Shown: one piece after another, positions 15,703 through 23,169 of the stretch | Numbering within the stretch: position 1 is the first letter of the stretch | How the letters are laid out: every line of letters begins with the position of its first letter | Assembly (NCBI RefSeq): GCF_001715295.1 | Contig: NZ_MDKB01000001.1 | Location: 990,649 to 1,054,648 of the forward strand | Source: Streptomyces griseus | GTDB taxonomy: Bacteria > Actinomycetota > Actinomycetes > Streptomycetales > Streptomycetaceae | Direction: 5' to 3' | Length of the DNA: 64,000 nt | Notes under the pieces: generated by a model | Database searches by the model: none | What the model was told of the DNA's origin: nothing | What the model saw: only the letters and a program-made list of their open reading frames with translations | Program-made: the position numbers and the translations under genes

Positions 15703-16152
15703 ATGTCACGACGTACCTCACGCCCGCGCCGACCCGCCACCACCGCGGCGGCCTCGCCGCGGATCACCCCGGCCTCGCCGTGCCCCTGCGGTCTTCCGGC
15801 GCCCTACGCGGAGTGCTGCGGCCGGCTGCACGCCCTCGCCGCGGCGGCCCCGACGTGTGAGGCGCTGATGCGTTCGCGGTACTCCGCCTTCGTGGTGCGG
15901 GACGCTGCCTACCTGCTGCGCACCTGGCACCCGGAGACCCGGCCCCCGTCCGTCGACTTCGACCCCGCGATGCGCTGGGAGCGCCTGGAGATCCTGGAGA
16001 CGACGGAGGGCAGCGCCTTCCACACCGCCGGAACGGTCACCTTCCGCGCGCACTACACCGACGACGGCCGCCCCGACTCGCTGCACGAGAAGAGCCGCTT
16101 CGTCCGCCACGAGGGTGCCTGGGTGTACGCGGCAGCGGTCTTCGTCGACTGA
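15703..16152 (+). CDS. YchJ family protein (UPF0225, SEC-C zinc motif)
   Basis: The 149-residue protein has a SEC-C-like zinc motif PCPCGLPAPYAECCGRLH (about residues 26-43) and the YchJ core with MRSRYSAFVVRDAAYLLRTWHPETRP. YchJ proteins are small zinc proteins of the NTF2-like fold with unknown function. The Arg-rich first 20 residues may belong to an over-early start, but no better start is seen. Confidence 0.88.
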   Translation: MSRRTSRPRRPATTAAASPRITPASPCPCGLPAPYAECCGRLHALAAAAPTCEALMRSRYSAFVVRDAAYLLRTWHPETRPPSVDFDPAMRWERLEILETTEGSAFHTAGTVTFRAHYTDDGRPDSLHEKSRFVRHEGAWVYAAAVFVD

Positions 16153-16195
16153 AAACCGGTGTCGGCCGCCGTCCCCGTCCCCGTACGCTTCCCGC

Positions 16196-16780
16196 ATGAG
16201 CGAGGACACCGCGGCGCCGGACACCGCACGAGCACGTTGCTGGCGCGGCCGCGGCATCGCCTTCACCCCGATGGAGACCGACGACGCCGAGCTGATCCAG
16301 CACTGGCGCTCCGACCCCGTCGCCGCGCACGAGACCGGTGTCTGGCCCAGCTCGCTGTACCAGGTGCGTGAGCGCATCGAGCGCTACCTCGACGACGACT
16401 CCCGTGACGACTTCCTGATCCTCCTCCCGGACGGCACCCCGATCGGCGTCGTCGCCCTCTTCGACCAGCACCTGTCGGAGGGGACGGCGGAGGCCTACCT
16501 GATGCTGGCTCCCGGGTACCGCGGCCGGGGCCACGGCCCGGCGGCCCTCGAGGCCCTGACCGACCTGGCCTTCGGGGAACTGCCGATCCACCGTGTCGAG
16601 GCCGTCACGCACACCGACAACAGGGCGGCCCTCTCCGTCCTCACCGGTGCGGGTTTCGTCCAGGAGGGGGTGAGCCGCTCGTCCTGCCATCACCGCGGGC
16701 GCCGTTTCGACAACGCGGTCCTCTCCCTGCTCCGTCAGGAGTGGGAGACGCTGGCCCGTCCCCGGTCCTGGGAGCTGTGA
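16196..16780 (+). CDS. GNAT family N-acetyltransferase
   Basis: The 194-residue enzyme is a RimJ/RimL-type GNAT: FTPMETDDAELIQHWRSDP near the start, the acetyl-CoA pyrophosphate loop in LAPGYRGRGHGPAALEALTDLAF, and VEAVTHTDNRAALSVLTGAGFVQEG near the end. The ATG at 16196 immediately precedes the domain; the longer open frame begins inside ychJ. It starts 43 bp after the ychJ stop and could be cotranscribed. Substrate unknown. Confidence 0.87.
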   Translation: MSEDTAAPDTARARCWRGRGIAFTPMETDDAELIQHWRSDPVAAHETGVWPSSLYQVRERIERYLDDDSRDDFLILLPDGTPIGVVALFDQHLSEGTAEAYLMLAPGYRGRGHGPAALEALTDLAFGELPIHRVEAVTHTDNRAALSVLTGAGFVQEGVSRSSCHHRGRRFDNAVLSLLRQEWETLARPRSWEL

Positions 16781-17144
16781 CGGAACCGGAACGGGAGCTC
16801 GGGCGGGGCCCGGGCAGGCCTCGGGCGGACGCCGCCTCCGGGCCCGCAGCGGCCGGCTGGTCCGCCAGGTCCACGGCGAGGAGCCGCGCCGTTCACGCGG
16901 CTGCCGGCCGCCGGGCCGGGCACCGTCCTCGGCAGGCCGTTCGCCGGGTCGGCGTTCACGCGGAGGTCCGTCGCCGTTTCGGCCCGTCCCGGGGACGGGA
17001 CCGCTGTTCCGGCGCCCGCGGTGAACCGGGCGGTACCGACGCGGCCGATGACCGGCCGGCCCACCGCCCGCGCCGAGGTTCGCGCGGGCCGCGGCGATGA
17101 CGACGACCGCGTTCGGCACCTCGGGGTGGAGGCGTCCGGACGGA
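16781..17144. other. Convergent intergenic region, no gene seen
   Basis: 364 bp between the stops of the GNAT and ATP-grasp genes. All frames are Arg/Gly/Pro-rich without recognisable domains or ribosome sites. Codon patterns look like decayed or non-coding high-GC DNA. I see no dominant hairpin. Confidence 0.45.
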
Positions 17145-17969
17145 TCAGGCCAGCATCTCCCGTACGGACCTCGTCATCCGGGCCACGAACGCCTCGCGGA
17201 CCCCTTCCGGGACCCGGTCGAGCGACAGGTACGGATTGAGGTCCTCCAACTCGACGAGCAGCAGTTCGCCGTCCGGTGTCCGGCAGGCGTCCACCCGCTG
17301 GACGCCCCGCGTGAGGGTGTTCCACTCCACGAACCGGCGCGCGAACTCCAGGTCGGCCGAGGTCGGGTCGTACGGCTCCAGGACCCACCGCCGCTCCGGA
17401 TGCGGCGCGTACAGGGCGAACTGGAAGTCCCGGTCGACGAAGCAGAAGGACACCTCGTAGCGGAAGTCGATCCTCGGCTGGGCGAGCAGGGTGCCGTCGG
17501 CGTCCGCGGGCAGGGAGGCCTCGGAGGTGAACCGCAGTCCCACCGAGTCGGCGCCGAGCTTCGGCTTGACCACGTACCCGGCGGCCCGGGGGAGCAGGCC
17601 GAGGTCCGCGGCACGGTCCACGGTGGGGATCACCGGGAAGCCCGCGCGGCTCAGATCGACGAGGTACTGCTTGCCGGCCATGTCCCCGGAGCCGTCCAGG
17701 GTGTTGTACACCGGGGCGTCCAGCTCCCCGGCCCTCGCGCGGAACGCGTCGTACGCCTCCTGGTGGTGCAGGACCGGACCGCTGTTGCGTACGACCGTCG
17801 CGTCGAACCGGTCGAGCAGCGCCGCCGCGTCCCGGGGGTGGCAGAGCGCGAGGTCGAACTCCTCGCGCAGCCGCGACGTCAGGAAGATGTCCTCGTCACC
17901 GTACCGGCGGCCGCGTGCCTCGTAGGCGAGGTCGGTGACGAACAGGACGGAGGGGCGCGGGGCGTTCAC
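17145..17969 (-). CDS. ATP-grasp domain protein
   Basis: The 274-residue protein has the layout of small ATP-grasp ligases: VLFVTDLAYEARGRRYGDEDIFL at the N-terminus, AGKQYLVDLSRAGFPVIPTV, a VVKPKLGADSVGLRF glycine-loop strand with the ATP-binding Lys, and the metal-site end LLLVELEDLNPYLSL with the conserved acidic pair and Asn. ATP-grasp enzymes join a carboxylate to an amine or thiol through an acyl phosphate. The substrate is unknown. GTG start at 17969; no partner gene adjoins it. Confidence 0.82.
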   Translation of the reverse strand: MNAPRPSVLFVTDLAYEARGRRYGDEDIFLTSRLREEFDLALCHPRDAAALLDRFDATVVRNSGPVLHHQEAYDAFRARAGELDAPVYNTLDGSGDMAGKQYLVDLSRAGFPVIPTVDRAADLGLLPRAAGYVVKPKLGADSVGLRFTSEASLPADADGTLLAQPRIDFRYEVSFCFVDRDFQFALYAPHPERRWVLEPYDPTSADLEFARRFVEWNTLTRGVQRVDACRTPDGELLLVELEDLNPYLSLDRVPEGVREAFVARMTRSVREMLA

Positions 17970-18288
17970 GGGCTACTCCCAGAAGACGCGGATCGGGACG
18001 GTGGGCCGGCGGTCCCGGGGGCGGTGCCCGGTCACGGGTGGTGGGGGTGGCCGGTCCGTGCGGGGCCCGGCCCGGGGCGGGCGGCGGGCCGGTGGGGAGC
18101 GCACACCGGCAGTCACGCCGCCTCGTACCCATCCGTCTGCACCGCCGCTGCCCACTCCACCGGGAGCCGTTCGTACCCCCGGCGTGCCTCCGCGGGCCCC
18201 AGGCCGCCGTGCACAGGGCGCCGCGTTCAGCCCGGGCGGCGGGCGGACGGACGCCGACGCGGCGGGTGGTACGGGCATGGGGTAGATC
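17970..18288. other. Intergenic region upstream of the ATP-grasp gene, no gene seen
   Basis: 319 bp of very GC-rich DNA with only Arg/Pro/Gly-rich shadow frames. It must hold the 3' end of the small leftward gene and the promoter of the ATP-grasp gene, but I can point to no motif. Confidence 0.4.
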
Positions 18289-18582
18289 CTACGTGCGCGG
18301 GCCGAATGCACGCTCGACCGCGTGGGGGAAGGGCGCCGGGGGAACGCCCTTGCCGCGCGCGGGTGGGCGGGTGCTCCGCGCCGCGGCGCCGTCCGCACGG
18401 CACACGGACCTGCCGCCCGGGATCCGGGTACGCAGGTCGCCGCGAAAGATCCCGGCGAGCCGCTTCGCCGGCAGGCACCCGATGATCCGCGCGAACTCCT
18501 CGAGGGAGATCGCGGCGAGGCCGGGCCCGGACAGTTCGTCGGTGGGGTTGCCTGTGGTGCCGTCGGGCGCGGGCGGGCTCAT
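18289..18582 (-). CDS. Small protein of unknown function
   Basis: A 97-residue product starting MSPPAPDGTTGNPTDELSG with a short amphipathic stretch ISLEEFARIIGCLPAKRLAGIFRGDL; the C-terminal third is Arg/Pro-rich and disordered. I do not recognise the family. Support for being real: GGAG just before the ATG and an AT-rich perfect palindrome immediately upstream, unusual in this genome. It is 59 bp downstream of another small leftward gene. Confidence 0.55.
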   Translation of the reverse strand: MSPPAPDGTTGNPTDELSGPGLAAISLEEFARIIGCLPAKRLAGIFRGDLRTRIPGGRSVCRADGAAARSTRPPARGKGVPPAPFPHAVERAFGPRT

Positions 18583-18588
18583 TACTCC

Positions 18589-18604
18589 AAAGTAAGCTTA
18601 CTTT
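18589..18604. promoter_or_regulatory. AT-rich perfect 16-bp palindrome
   Basis: AAAGTAAGCTTACTTT is perfectly symmetric and ends 6 bp before the ATG of the 97-residue protein, overlapping its leader. In more than 70 percent GC DNA such an AT-rich symmetric site is very likely an operator. The cognate regulator is not evident nearby. Confidence 0.7.
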
Positions 18605-18641
18605 CGGGAAAAATAAGGGGGCTGTGCTCTCCGTGCACGCC

Positions 18642-18905
18642 TCACCAGGCGCCGCCCGGGCGCACCGCCAGCCGGGGGTGATGTGCGGACAGGATCTTGT
18701 TGGCCCGTGCCAGTTCGGACAGGGCCTGCTCGCGGTCGGCCTGGTCCTCCACGCAGAGCCGCGGGCCGCGGAACCTGCGGACCTCACGGGCCGCGCAGTC
18801 GGCGTCGAACTCCGCCTGCAGGATGTGCGGCGGGATGCAGGACCCGATCAGTGCGGCGACCCGGTCCGGGATCGGCACGGGGACGAGGAGGTGCGAGGCG
18901 GTCAT
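18642..18905 (-). CDS. Small protein of unknown function
   Basis: An 87-residue soluble protein: MTASHLLVPVPIPDRVAALIGSCIPPHILQAEFDADCAAREVRRFRGPRLCVEDQADREQALSELARANKILSAHH, with three Cys and a predicted helical second half. Family not recognised. The ATG is preceded by GAGAGGG. It lies downstream of pucR on the same strand with a 196-bp gap that carries a GTTACTCGC motif shared with the pucR and mce upstream regions. Confidence 0.65.
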   Translation of the reverse strand: MTASHLLVPVPIPDRVAALIGSCIPPHILQAEFDADCAAREVRRFRGPRLCVEDQADREQALSELARANKILSAHHPRLAVRPGGAW

Positions 18906-19055
18906 GGGGTATCCCTCTCGGATGGTCGGCCAGGAGGTGGTGCTCCGCGACGGCCGGTGGGCCACCGCTCCTCCATGTCTACGGGACGCAGTTCCGGGTT
19001 TCTCGGCGGGTACGTCTCCGTGTCGCAACCGTTTGGGACTGACCGTCTATTTCGC

Positions 19056-19070
19056 GTTACTCGCAGGTAA
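19056..19070. promoter_or_regulatory. GTTACTCGC motif, copy 1
   Basis: GTTACTCGCAGGTAA, an imperfect inverted repeat (TTAC...GTAA), lies 150 bp upstream of the 87-residue gene and just past the pucR stop. Similar 15-mers occur at 20782-20796 (opposite strand) and 25177-25191, all within the PucR/Mce neighbourhood. Confidence 0.55.
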
Positions 19071-19101
19071 GTTGATTACGGGCGACGAGTGTGATGCCAC
19101 A

Positions 19102-20316
19102 TCAGTTCACCGGATGGGTGGTGCGGGAGCGGAGCCGCAGTGCCCGCAGCACCGCTTCGGTGGCGAACCTGTCCTCCGGGTCGGTCAGTTGGTCGCCGAA
19201 GATGGATTCCAGACCGCGCATGCGGTACCGGACCGTCTGGGGATGGACGTCCAGCAGTTCGCCCATCCGGGCGGCCGTGCCCCGGGTGTCGAGCCAGATG
19301 CGCAGGGTCTCGAGCAGCCTCTCGCGGCGGCTCGCGCTGATGCCGGACACCGGGGCGAGCTCCCGCTCGGCGAGCTGGTCGAGCAGGGCCGGATCGCTGA
19401 GGAGCCATAAGGTGGTGAGATGGTCCTCGCAGCGTACGAGGGGCAGGTCGTCGATGACGCCGGAGTCGATGAGCTCCACCACGCGGCGGGCCCAGCGGAC
19501 CGAGTCGGAGGCGTCGGCGGCCGGCACGGTCAGCCCGATCACGGCCCGGGTGCCGGTCAGGGCCCGGTCCAGCGCCTCGCGCCGCGCCTCGTCCACGGGG
19601 CCCGGGATCAGCAGGTGCGGCTGCGGGTCGCCGAGGTCGACCAGTGCGTCGGGCGGCAGTTCGGCGGGATCCACGCCGATCGGAGTGCGCACGGCGATCA
19701 GCGTGACGGTCTCCGGCATGGCCCAGCCGGTCTGCTCGCACAGCTCCGCTATGGCGGTACGGGGCACCGGCCGGCCCGCGAGGATCAGGTGGAGGAGCCG
19801 GCGGCGTAAGGATTCGCTCTGCTGGTCGGACCGGGCCTGGACCTCGAGATAGCCCTCGCGGGACAGGGACTCGAGTTCGTCGACGTACGCGAAGAGGGCG
19901 TCGGCGAAGCTGAGCATCAGGGTCGGGGAGAAGTGGTGGCTGCGGCCCACCTTCTTCGCGCGCCGCAGCGCGATCCGCGCGCCCAGCCGGTAGGCGCCCT
20001 GGAGGGCGTCCATGGTGCGCCCCTCGTACGCCTCGAACCGGCCGAATCTTCGGCACATGTCGTCGCGCAGCACCGTGGGGGTGGACGGCTCGGCCACCAG
20101 GTCGACGAACGAGGAGAGGCTCTGTTCGACGCCGAGCCGAATGGAGTGGCCGTTGGGGCCGTTCAGCAGACGCGCGTACTCGGGATAGGCGCGCGTCACC
20201 TCCATGCCTATCTCTTTGATCAGGCTCGGCAGTTCCGGCCGCATGATGGCGGCGAATTCCTGGGGGAGGGGCCCCAGCGGGTCGCCGGTGTCCAGTGGCT
20301 CCACGAGTCTCGGCAT
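19102..20316 (-). CDS. PucR/CdaR-family transcriptional regulator with two TTA codons
   Basis: The 404-residue regulator has a C-terminal HTH_30 domain (about residues 340-400; RLLETLRIWLDTRGTAARMGELLDVHPQTVRYRMRGLESIFG) and a central GGDEF-like CdaR domain; the N-terminal 150 residues are helical. ATG 20316 follows AGAGGGG at good spacing. Two leucines, L170 and L303, are encoded by TTA, the codon read only by bldA tRNA in Streptomyces, so the protein should appear late in development. I saw no other TTA codon in the genes of this window. It is divergent from the secreted-protein and mce genes and is their probable regulator (inference). Confidence 0.9.
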   Translation of the reverse strand: MPRLVEPLDTGDPLGPLPQEFAAIMRPELPSLIKEIGMEVTRAYPEYARLLNGPNGHSIRLGVEQSLSSFVDLVAEPSTPTVLRDDMCRRFGRFEAYEGRTMDALQGAYRLGARIALRRAKKVGRSHHFSPTLMLSFADALFAYVDELESLSREGYLEVQARSDQQSESLRRRLLHLILAGRPVPRTAIAELCEQTGWAMPETVTLIAVRTPIGVDPAELPPDALVDLGDPQPHLLIPGPVDEARREALDRALTGTRAVIGLTVPAADASDSVRWARRVVELIDSGVIDDLPLVRCEDHLTTLWLLSDPALLDQLAERELAPVSGISASRRERLLETLRIWLDTRGTAARMGELLDVHPQTVRYRMRGLESIFGDQLTDPEDRFATEAVLRALRLRSRTTHPVN

Positions 20317-20991
20317 GACCGTCCCCTCTTGCTCTCCGTTGCCCGGTGTGGATGAGGCAGTCGGGAGGAAAGCGCTCCCACGGACCGGCAGGTGTATACC
20401 AACATCGGCGCCGAAGATAGACCAAGTCGGGCGTGCTTCACACCGGTCGGACAGGACCGGGACGCGCGGGGCACACATCGCGGCCCCGTTGTGCGGCTCC
20501 CGTGCAGGTCGGGCGCGAATGCTCACTTCCGGACAATCTTTTCGGCCGCCCGTACGGCCCGGGGCCTGGTGGTAACCGTCGGTAACGGTTCTTGTGTGCC
20601 TGCCGGGCCGGGCCTGCCGGGCGGCGGTGTGCGCACATGTGCTCGCCGAGGCCGCGGGACCGCCGCCCCCGAATCCCCGTTCCTGCGCACCACGTGACAA
20701 GGCGATCCGCGCCGCTGCTCATATCCGGATCAAAAAATCCGGACCGGAAAGATCTTCGGGCGACGGGATTGTGTCGCTGTGTTTCCCGCGAGTAACATCA
20801 CGGCTCATCGAATTCGGACAGGAAATGCGTCCGCATTTCGTGCCGGGAGATTCCGGGTTCGGTACCACTCGTCATTCACCGCACACATCGAGCCGTCGGC
20901 GCATGCCATCTCTCGCGCCGGGACGTGACGATGAGCTGTTAATTCCGTGCCGAGGCACCGCCTTTCCGGGTGGCAGTCAAGAGGGGACGAC
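20317..20991. promoter_or_regulatory. 675-bp divergent regulatory region between pucR and the secreted-protein genes
   Basis: No gene seen. Elements visible: CTCACTTCCGGACAATC (20522-20538), a near copy of a 17-mer upstream of mce; an A-loop hairpin CCGGAT-CAAAAA-ATCCGG (20725-20742); TTTCCCGCGAGTAAC (20782-20796), which reads GTTACTCGCGGGAAA on the other strand; and a perfect palindrome GAAATGCG-TC-CGCATTTC (20822-20839). The region is markedly AT-richer than the neighbouring coding DNA. GAGGGGACGAC precedes the ATG at 20992. Confidence 0.6.
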
Positions 20992-21927
20992 ATGAGATCC
21001 GTTTCGAACAGGACACGTGCGGGGACGCTGGCGGCGATCGCGGCGTTCGGCGCGCTGTTCTCGACCGGTACGGCGACGGCGGCCACCCAGCTGAACGGCC
21101 ACTGGGCGCCGCTGGACCGCTGCCCGGTCGACGCTCCGGCCATGCTGGCGGCGGACGGCGTCGACACCGTCGCGACGTGCGTCTCCTCGACCTCCGCCAG
21201 TGGCTCCATCACGCTGGGGAACACGGTCGTGAAGACCGGCCACACCGATCTCCAGCTCGGCGTGCTCCAGCGGGGCGACGGCACGACGAGCCTGGTCGCC
21301 CCCGCGGAGGGCGCCCTGGTCGCCGACTCCGCCGAGGTCCCCGGCGGTCTGCTCGGCCTGATGTGCCCGAGCGGGCTGCCCGTCGTCTCGGCCGTCTGCC
21401 GGCAGATCACCAGCGCCGAGCTCAACCGGATCACGGCGACGATCGAGCCGGCCGGGGCTCCCCGCGACTTCGACATGGCGGCCGCCTTCACCACCGACGT
21501 ACCGATCCTCACCCTCCCCGTCCGCATCCACCTGAAGAACCCGCTCCTCGGTGACACGTGTTACATCGGCTCCACGTCCAAGCCGGTGCTGCTCAGGCCG
21601 AAGAACGTGACGGCGCCCGAACTCTCGCTCCAGCGGTTCGCGGGCAACGGGGACCCGGACGACGAGAACGGGGTGATGGGCCGGTACACCTTCGAACGGG
21701 CCGACCAGGCCGACACCGCCTTCGCCGTCCCGGGTGCGAGCGGCTGCGGAGCGGGCCTCCTGGACTGGGCGGTCAACCTCAAGACGGGGCTGCCGTCCGC
21801 GGCGGGCAAGAACTCCGTCACTCTCGACGACACCTCGACGTACTTCGCGAGCCCGTACGCGCCCTCCGAGCACGCACCCGACGAGGGCAGGGCGCTGTCC
21901 GGCTTCTGGCACTCCGCAGCACGGTGA
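20992..21927 (+). CDS. Secreted protein of unknown function (envelope, Mce-neighbour)
   Basis: The 311-residue protein has a Sec signal peptide (about residues 1-31, MRSVSNRTRAGTLAAIAAFGALFSTGTATA with Ala-x-Ala cleavage) and an extracellular body with six or more Cys that probably form disulfides. It contains LPVRIHLKNPLLGDTCYIGSTSKPVLL, a phrase I associate with conserved actinobacterial secreted proteins of unknown role. The start has a strong GAGGGG site. First of three secreted-protein genes between pucR and the Mce operon. Confidence 0.78.
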   Translation: MRSVSNRTRAGTLAAIAAFGALFSTGTATAATQLNGHWAPLDRCPVDAPAMLAADGVDTVATCVSSTSASGSITLGNTVVKTGHTDLQLGVLQRGDGTTSLVAPAEGALVADSAEVPGGLLGLMCPSGLPVVSAVCRQITSAELNRITATIEPAGAPRDFDMAAAFTTDVPILTLPVRIHLKNPLLGDTCYIGSTSKPVLLRPKNVTAPELSLQRFAGNGDPDDENGVMGRYTFERADQADTAFAVPGASGCGAGLLDWAVNLKTGLPSAAGKNSVTLDDTSTYFASPYAPSEHAPDEGRALSGFWHSAAR

Positions 21928-21930
21928 CGA

Positions 21931-21946
21931 CCGGCCCGAGGGCCGG
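21931..21946 (+). terminator. Short GC hairpin after the first secreted-protein gene
   Basis: CCGGCCC-GA-GGGCCGG directly follows the stop codon. It is short and has no T tract, so termination may be partial. Confidence 0.4.
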
Positions 21947-22230
21947 CCTGGACTCCGCGCCCGGCGATCACCTGCCCCCGCCCGGGGGCACCGGCGATGT
22001 CGCTGCCGCGGTACGGCTTTTCACCTGACCGATTCGGCCTGTGCCTCGGTGCGGTGAATTGACGGCAAAGAAACACCCGGATTTCCCGAGGACCGGCGCG
22101 ACCCTCGCACCGCAGGACGAAGCCTCCTCCCCGAGGGGCGGACGGCTTCCTCCGCCAATCCGTACCGGCCCGGCGGCCACGCATGAATTCCGACCGGTCG
22201 GTCGCATCCCCGACGGAAGAGGAGAAACAC
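21947..22230. other. Intergenic region between secreted-protein genes
   Basis: About 280 bp with no gene seen. It is AT-richer around 22045-22085, a likely promoter zone, and ends with an AGAGGAG ribosome site for the next gene. I find no copy of the GTTACTCGC motif here. Confidence 0.4.
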
Positions 22231-22890
22231 ATGTCCAGGAAAACCCGCATGCTCACGGCGTTCGGCGCCGCAGCCGCCGCGGTCGCCATGGCCGCACCCA
22301 CCGCGACGGCCGGCCCCACCGCCGCGTGGACCATCACCCCGACCGGCACCTTCACCGGCACGGCCGGTGTGACGACGCTGACGGACAACATCGGCAACGC
22401 GATCAAGTGCACGACCGCCTCCGCCACCGGCAACGCCCCCACGTCGCCCACGGCGGGACCGCAACTCGCATCGATCACCGCTGCGGCGTTCAGCGGTCCG
22501 TGCACCGGTCCGTTCAGCAGCACCTGGACGATCACCACCACGGTGCCCTGGAAGCTCAACGGCACCTCGTACGCGACCGGCGGAACCAACGGCACGGGTG
22601 TAACCACAGGCAACATCAGCACCATCGGTGCCACGGTCACCGGCTCCAGCGTGCTGGGCGCCTGCACCTTCAAGGTGACCGGATCGGTGGACGCCAAGTA
22701 CAACAACCCGTCCACCGGTGGGGCCAACGGCACGCTCGACGTCGCCCCCGCCGCGACCAGCCCGCTGCTGCTCACCATCGGCAGCAAGGTCGGCCCCGGA
22801 TGCGGAATCGTCGGGGCGACGGCGACCTTCAAGGGCGTCTACACGATCAAGCACTCCACGGGCGTCTCCCCGGTCATCAAGTACAGCTGA
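22231..22890 (+). CDS. Secreted Thr/Gly-rich protein of unknown function
   Basis: The 219-residue protein has a signal peptide (MSRKTRMLTAFGAAAAAVAMAAPTATA, cleavage near residue 27) and a Thr/Gly/Ser-rich beta-type domain with four Cys. It resembles a single secreted beta-sandwich; no named family recognised. AGAGGAG sits 8 nt before the ATG. A strong terminator follows, so this gene can be an independent unit although it lies in the same cluster. Confidence 0.75.
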   Translation: MSRKTRMLTAFGAAAAAVAMAAPTATAGPTAAWTITPTGTFTGTAGVTTLTDNIGNAIKCTTASATGNAPTSPTAGPQLASITAAAFSGPCTGPFSSTWTITTTVPWKLNGTSYATGGTNGTGVTTGNISTIGATVTGSSVLGACTFKVTGSVDAKYNNPSTGGANGTLDVAPAATSPLLLTIGSKVGPGCGIVGATATFKGVYTIKHSTGVSPVIKYS

Positions 22891-22913
22891 TCCCGGCGGG
22901 TCCTCCCGACCCC

Positions 22914-22955
22914 GGCGGACGGCCCGGCCGCTACGCGGCAGCCGGGCCGTCCGCC
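22914..22955 (+). terminator. Strong terminator hairpin after the second secreted-protein gene
   Basis: A perfect 15-bp stem (22914-22928 with 22941-22955) with a 12-nt loop lies 23 bp after the stop codon. Confidence 0.8.
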
Positions 22956-23169
22956 CCTGCCTCGCTCGTCAACCGACAGCCTCCGCAGGCGAGTTGTCGC
23001 CGACTGCCGACATCACGGATCCAGGAGGACGGCTGAGGGACCGCGTGCGCCCCTCGCTTCCCAAGAGGTGGGGCCGCGCGTACCGTACCGCCGGGCAGGC
23101 GCCGGCGCATCCCGGTACGCGGCCCTCCCCGATCCTGCCTGAGCGCCGCCTCCCGAAGGGAAGGAACAC

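Noticed and set aside
16741..17100. 119-codon frame in the GNAT/ATP-grasp gap
   Set aside because: Arg/Gly/Ala-rich, no ribosome site, and overlaps the GNAT 3' end. Treated as non-coding.
20725..20742. CCGGAT-CAAAAA-ATCCGG hairpin considered as a terminator for pucR
   Set aside because: It lies upstream of pucR and the rightward genes, not after a stop codon; listed only as a feature of the control region.
22041..23036. 331-codon frame containing the second secreted-protein gene
   Set aside because: His/Arg-rich shadow in another frame; the 219-residue frame has a signal peptide and a ribosome site.
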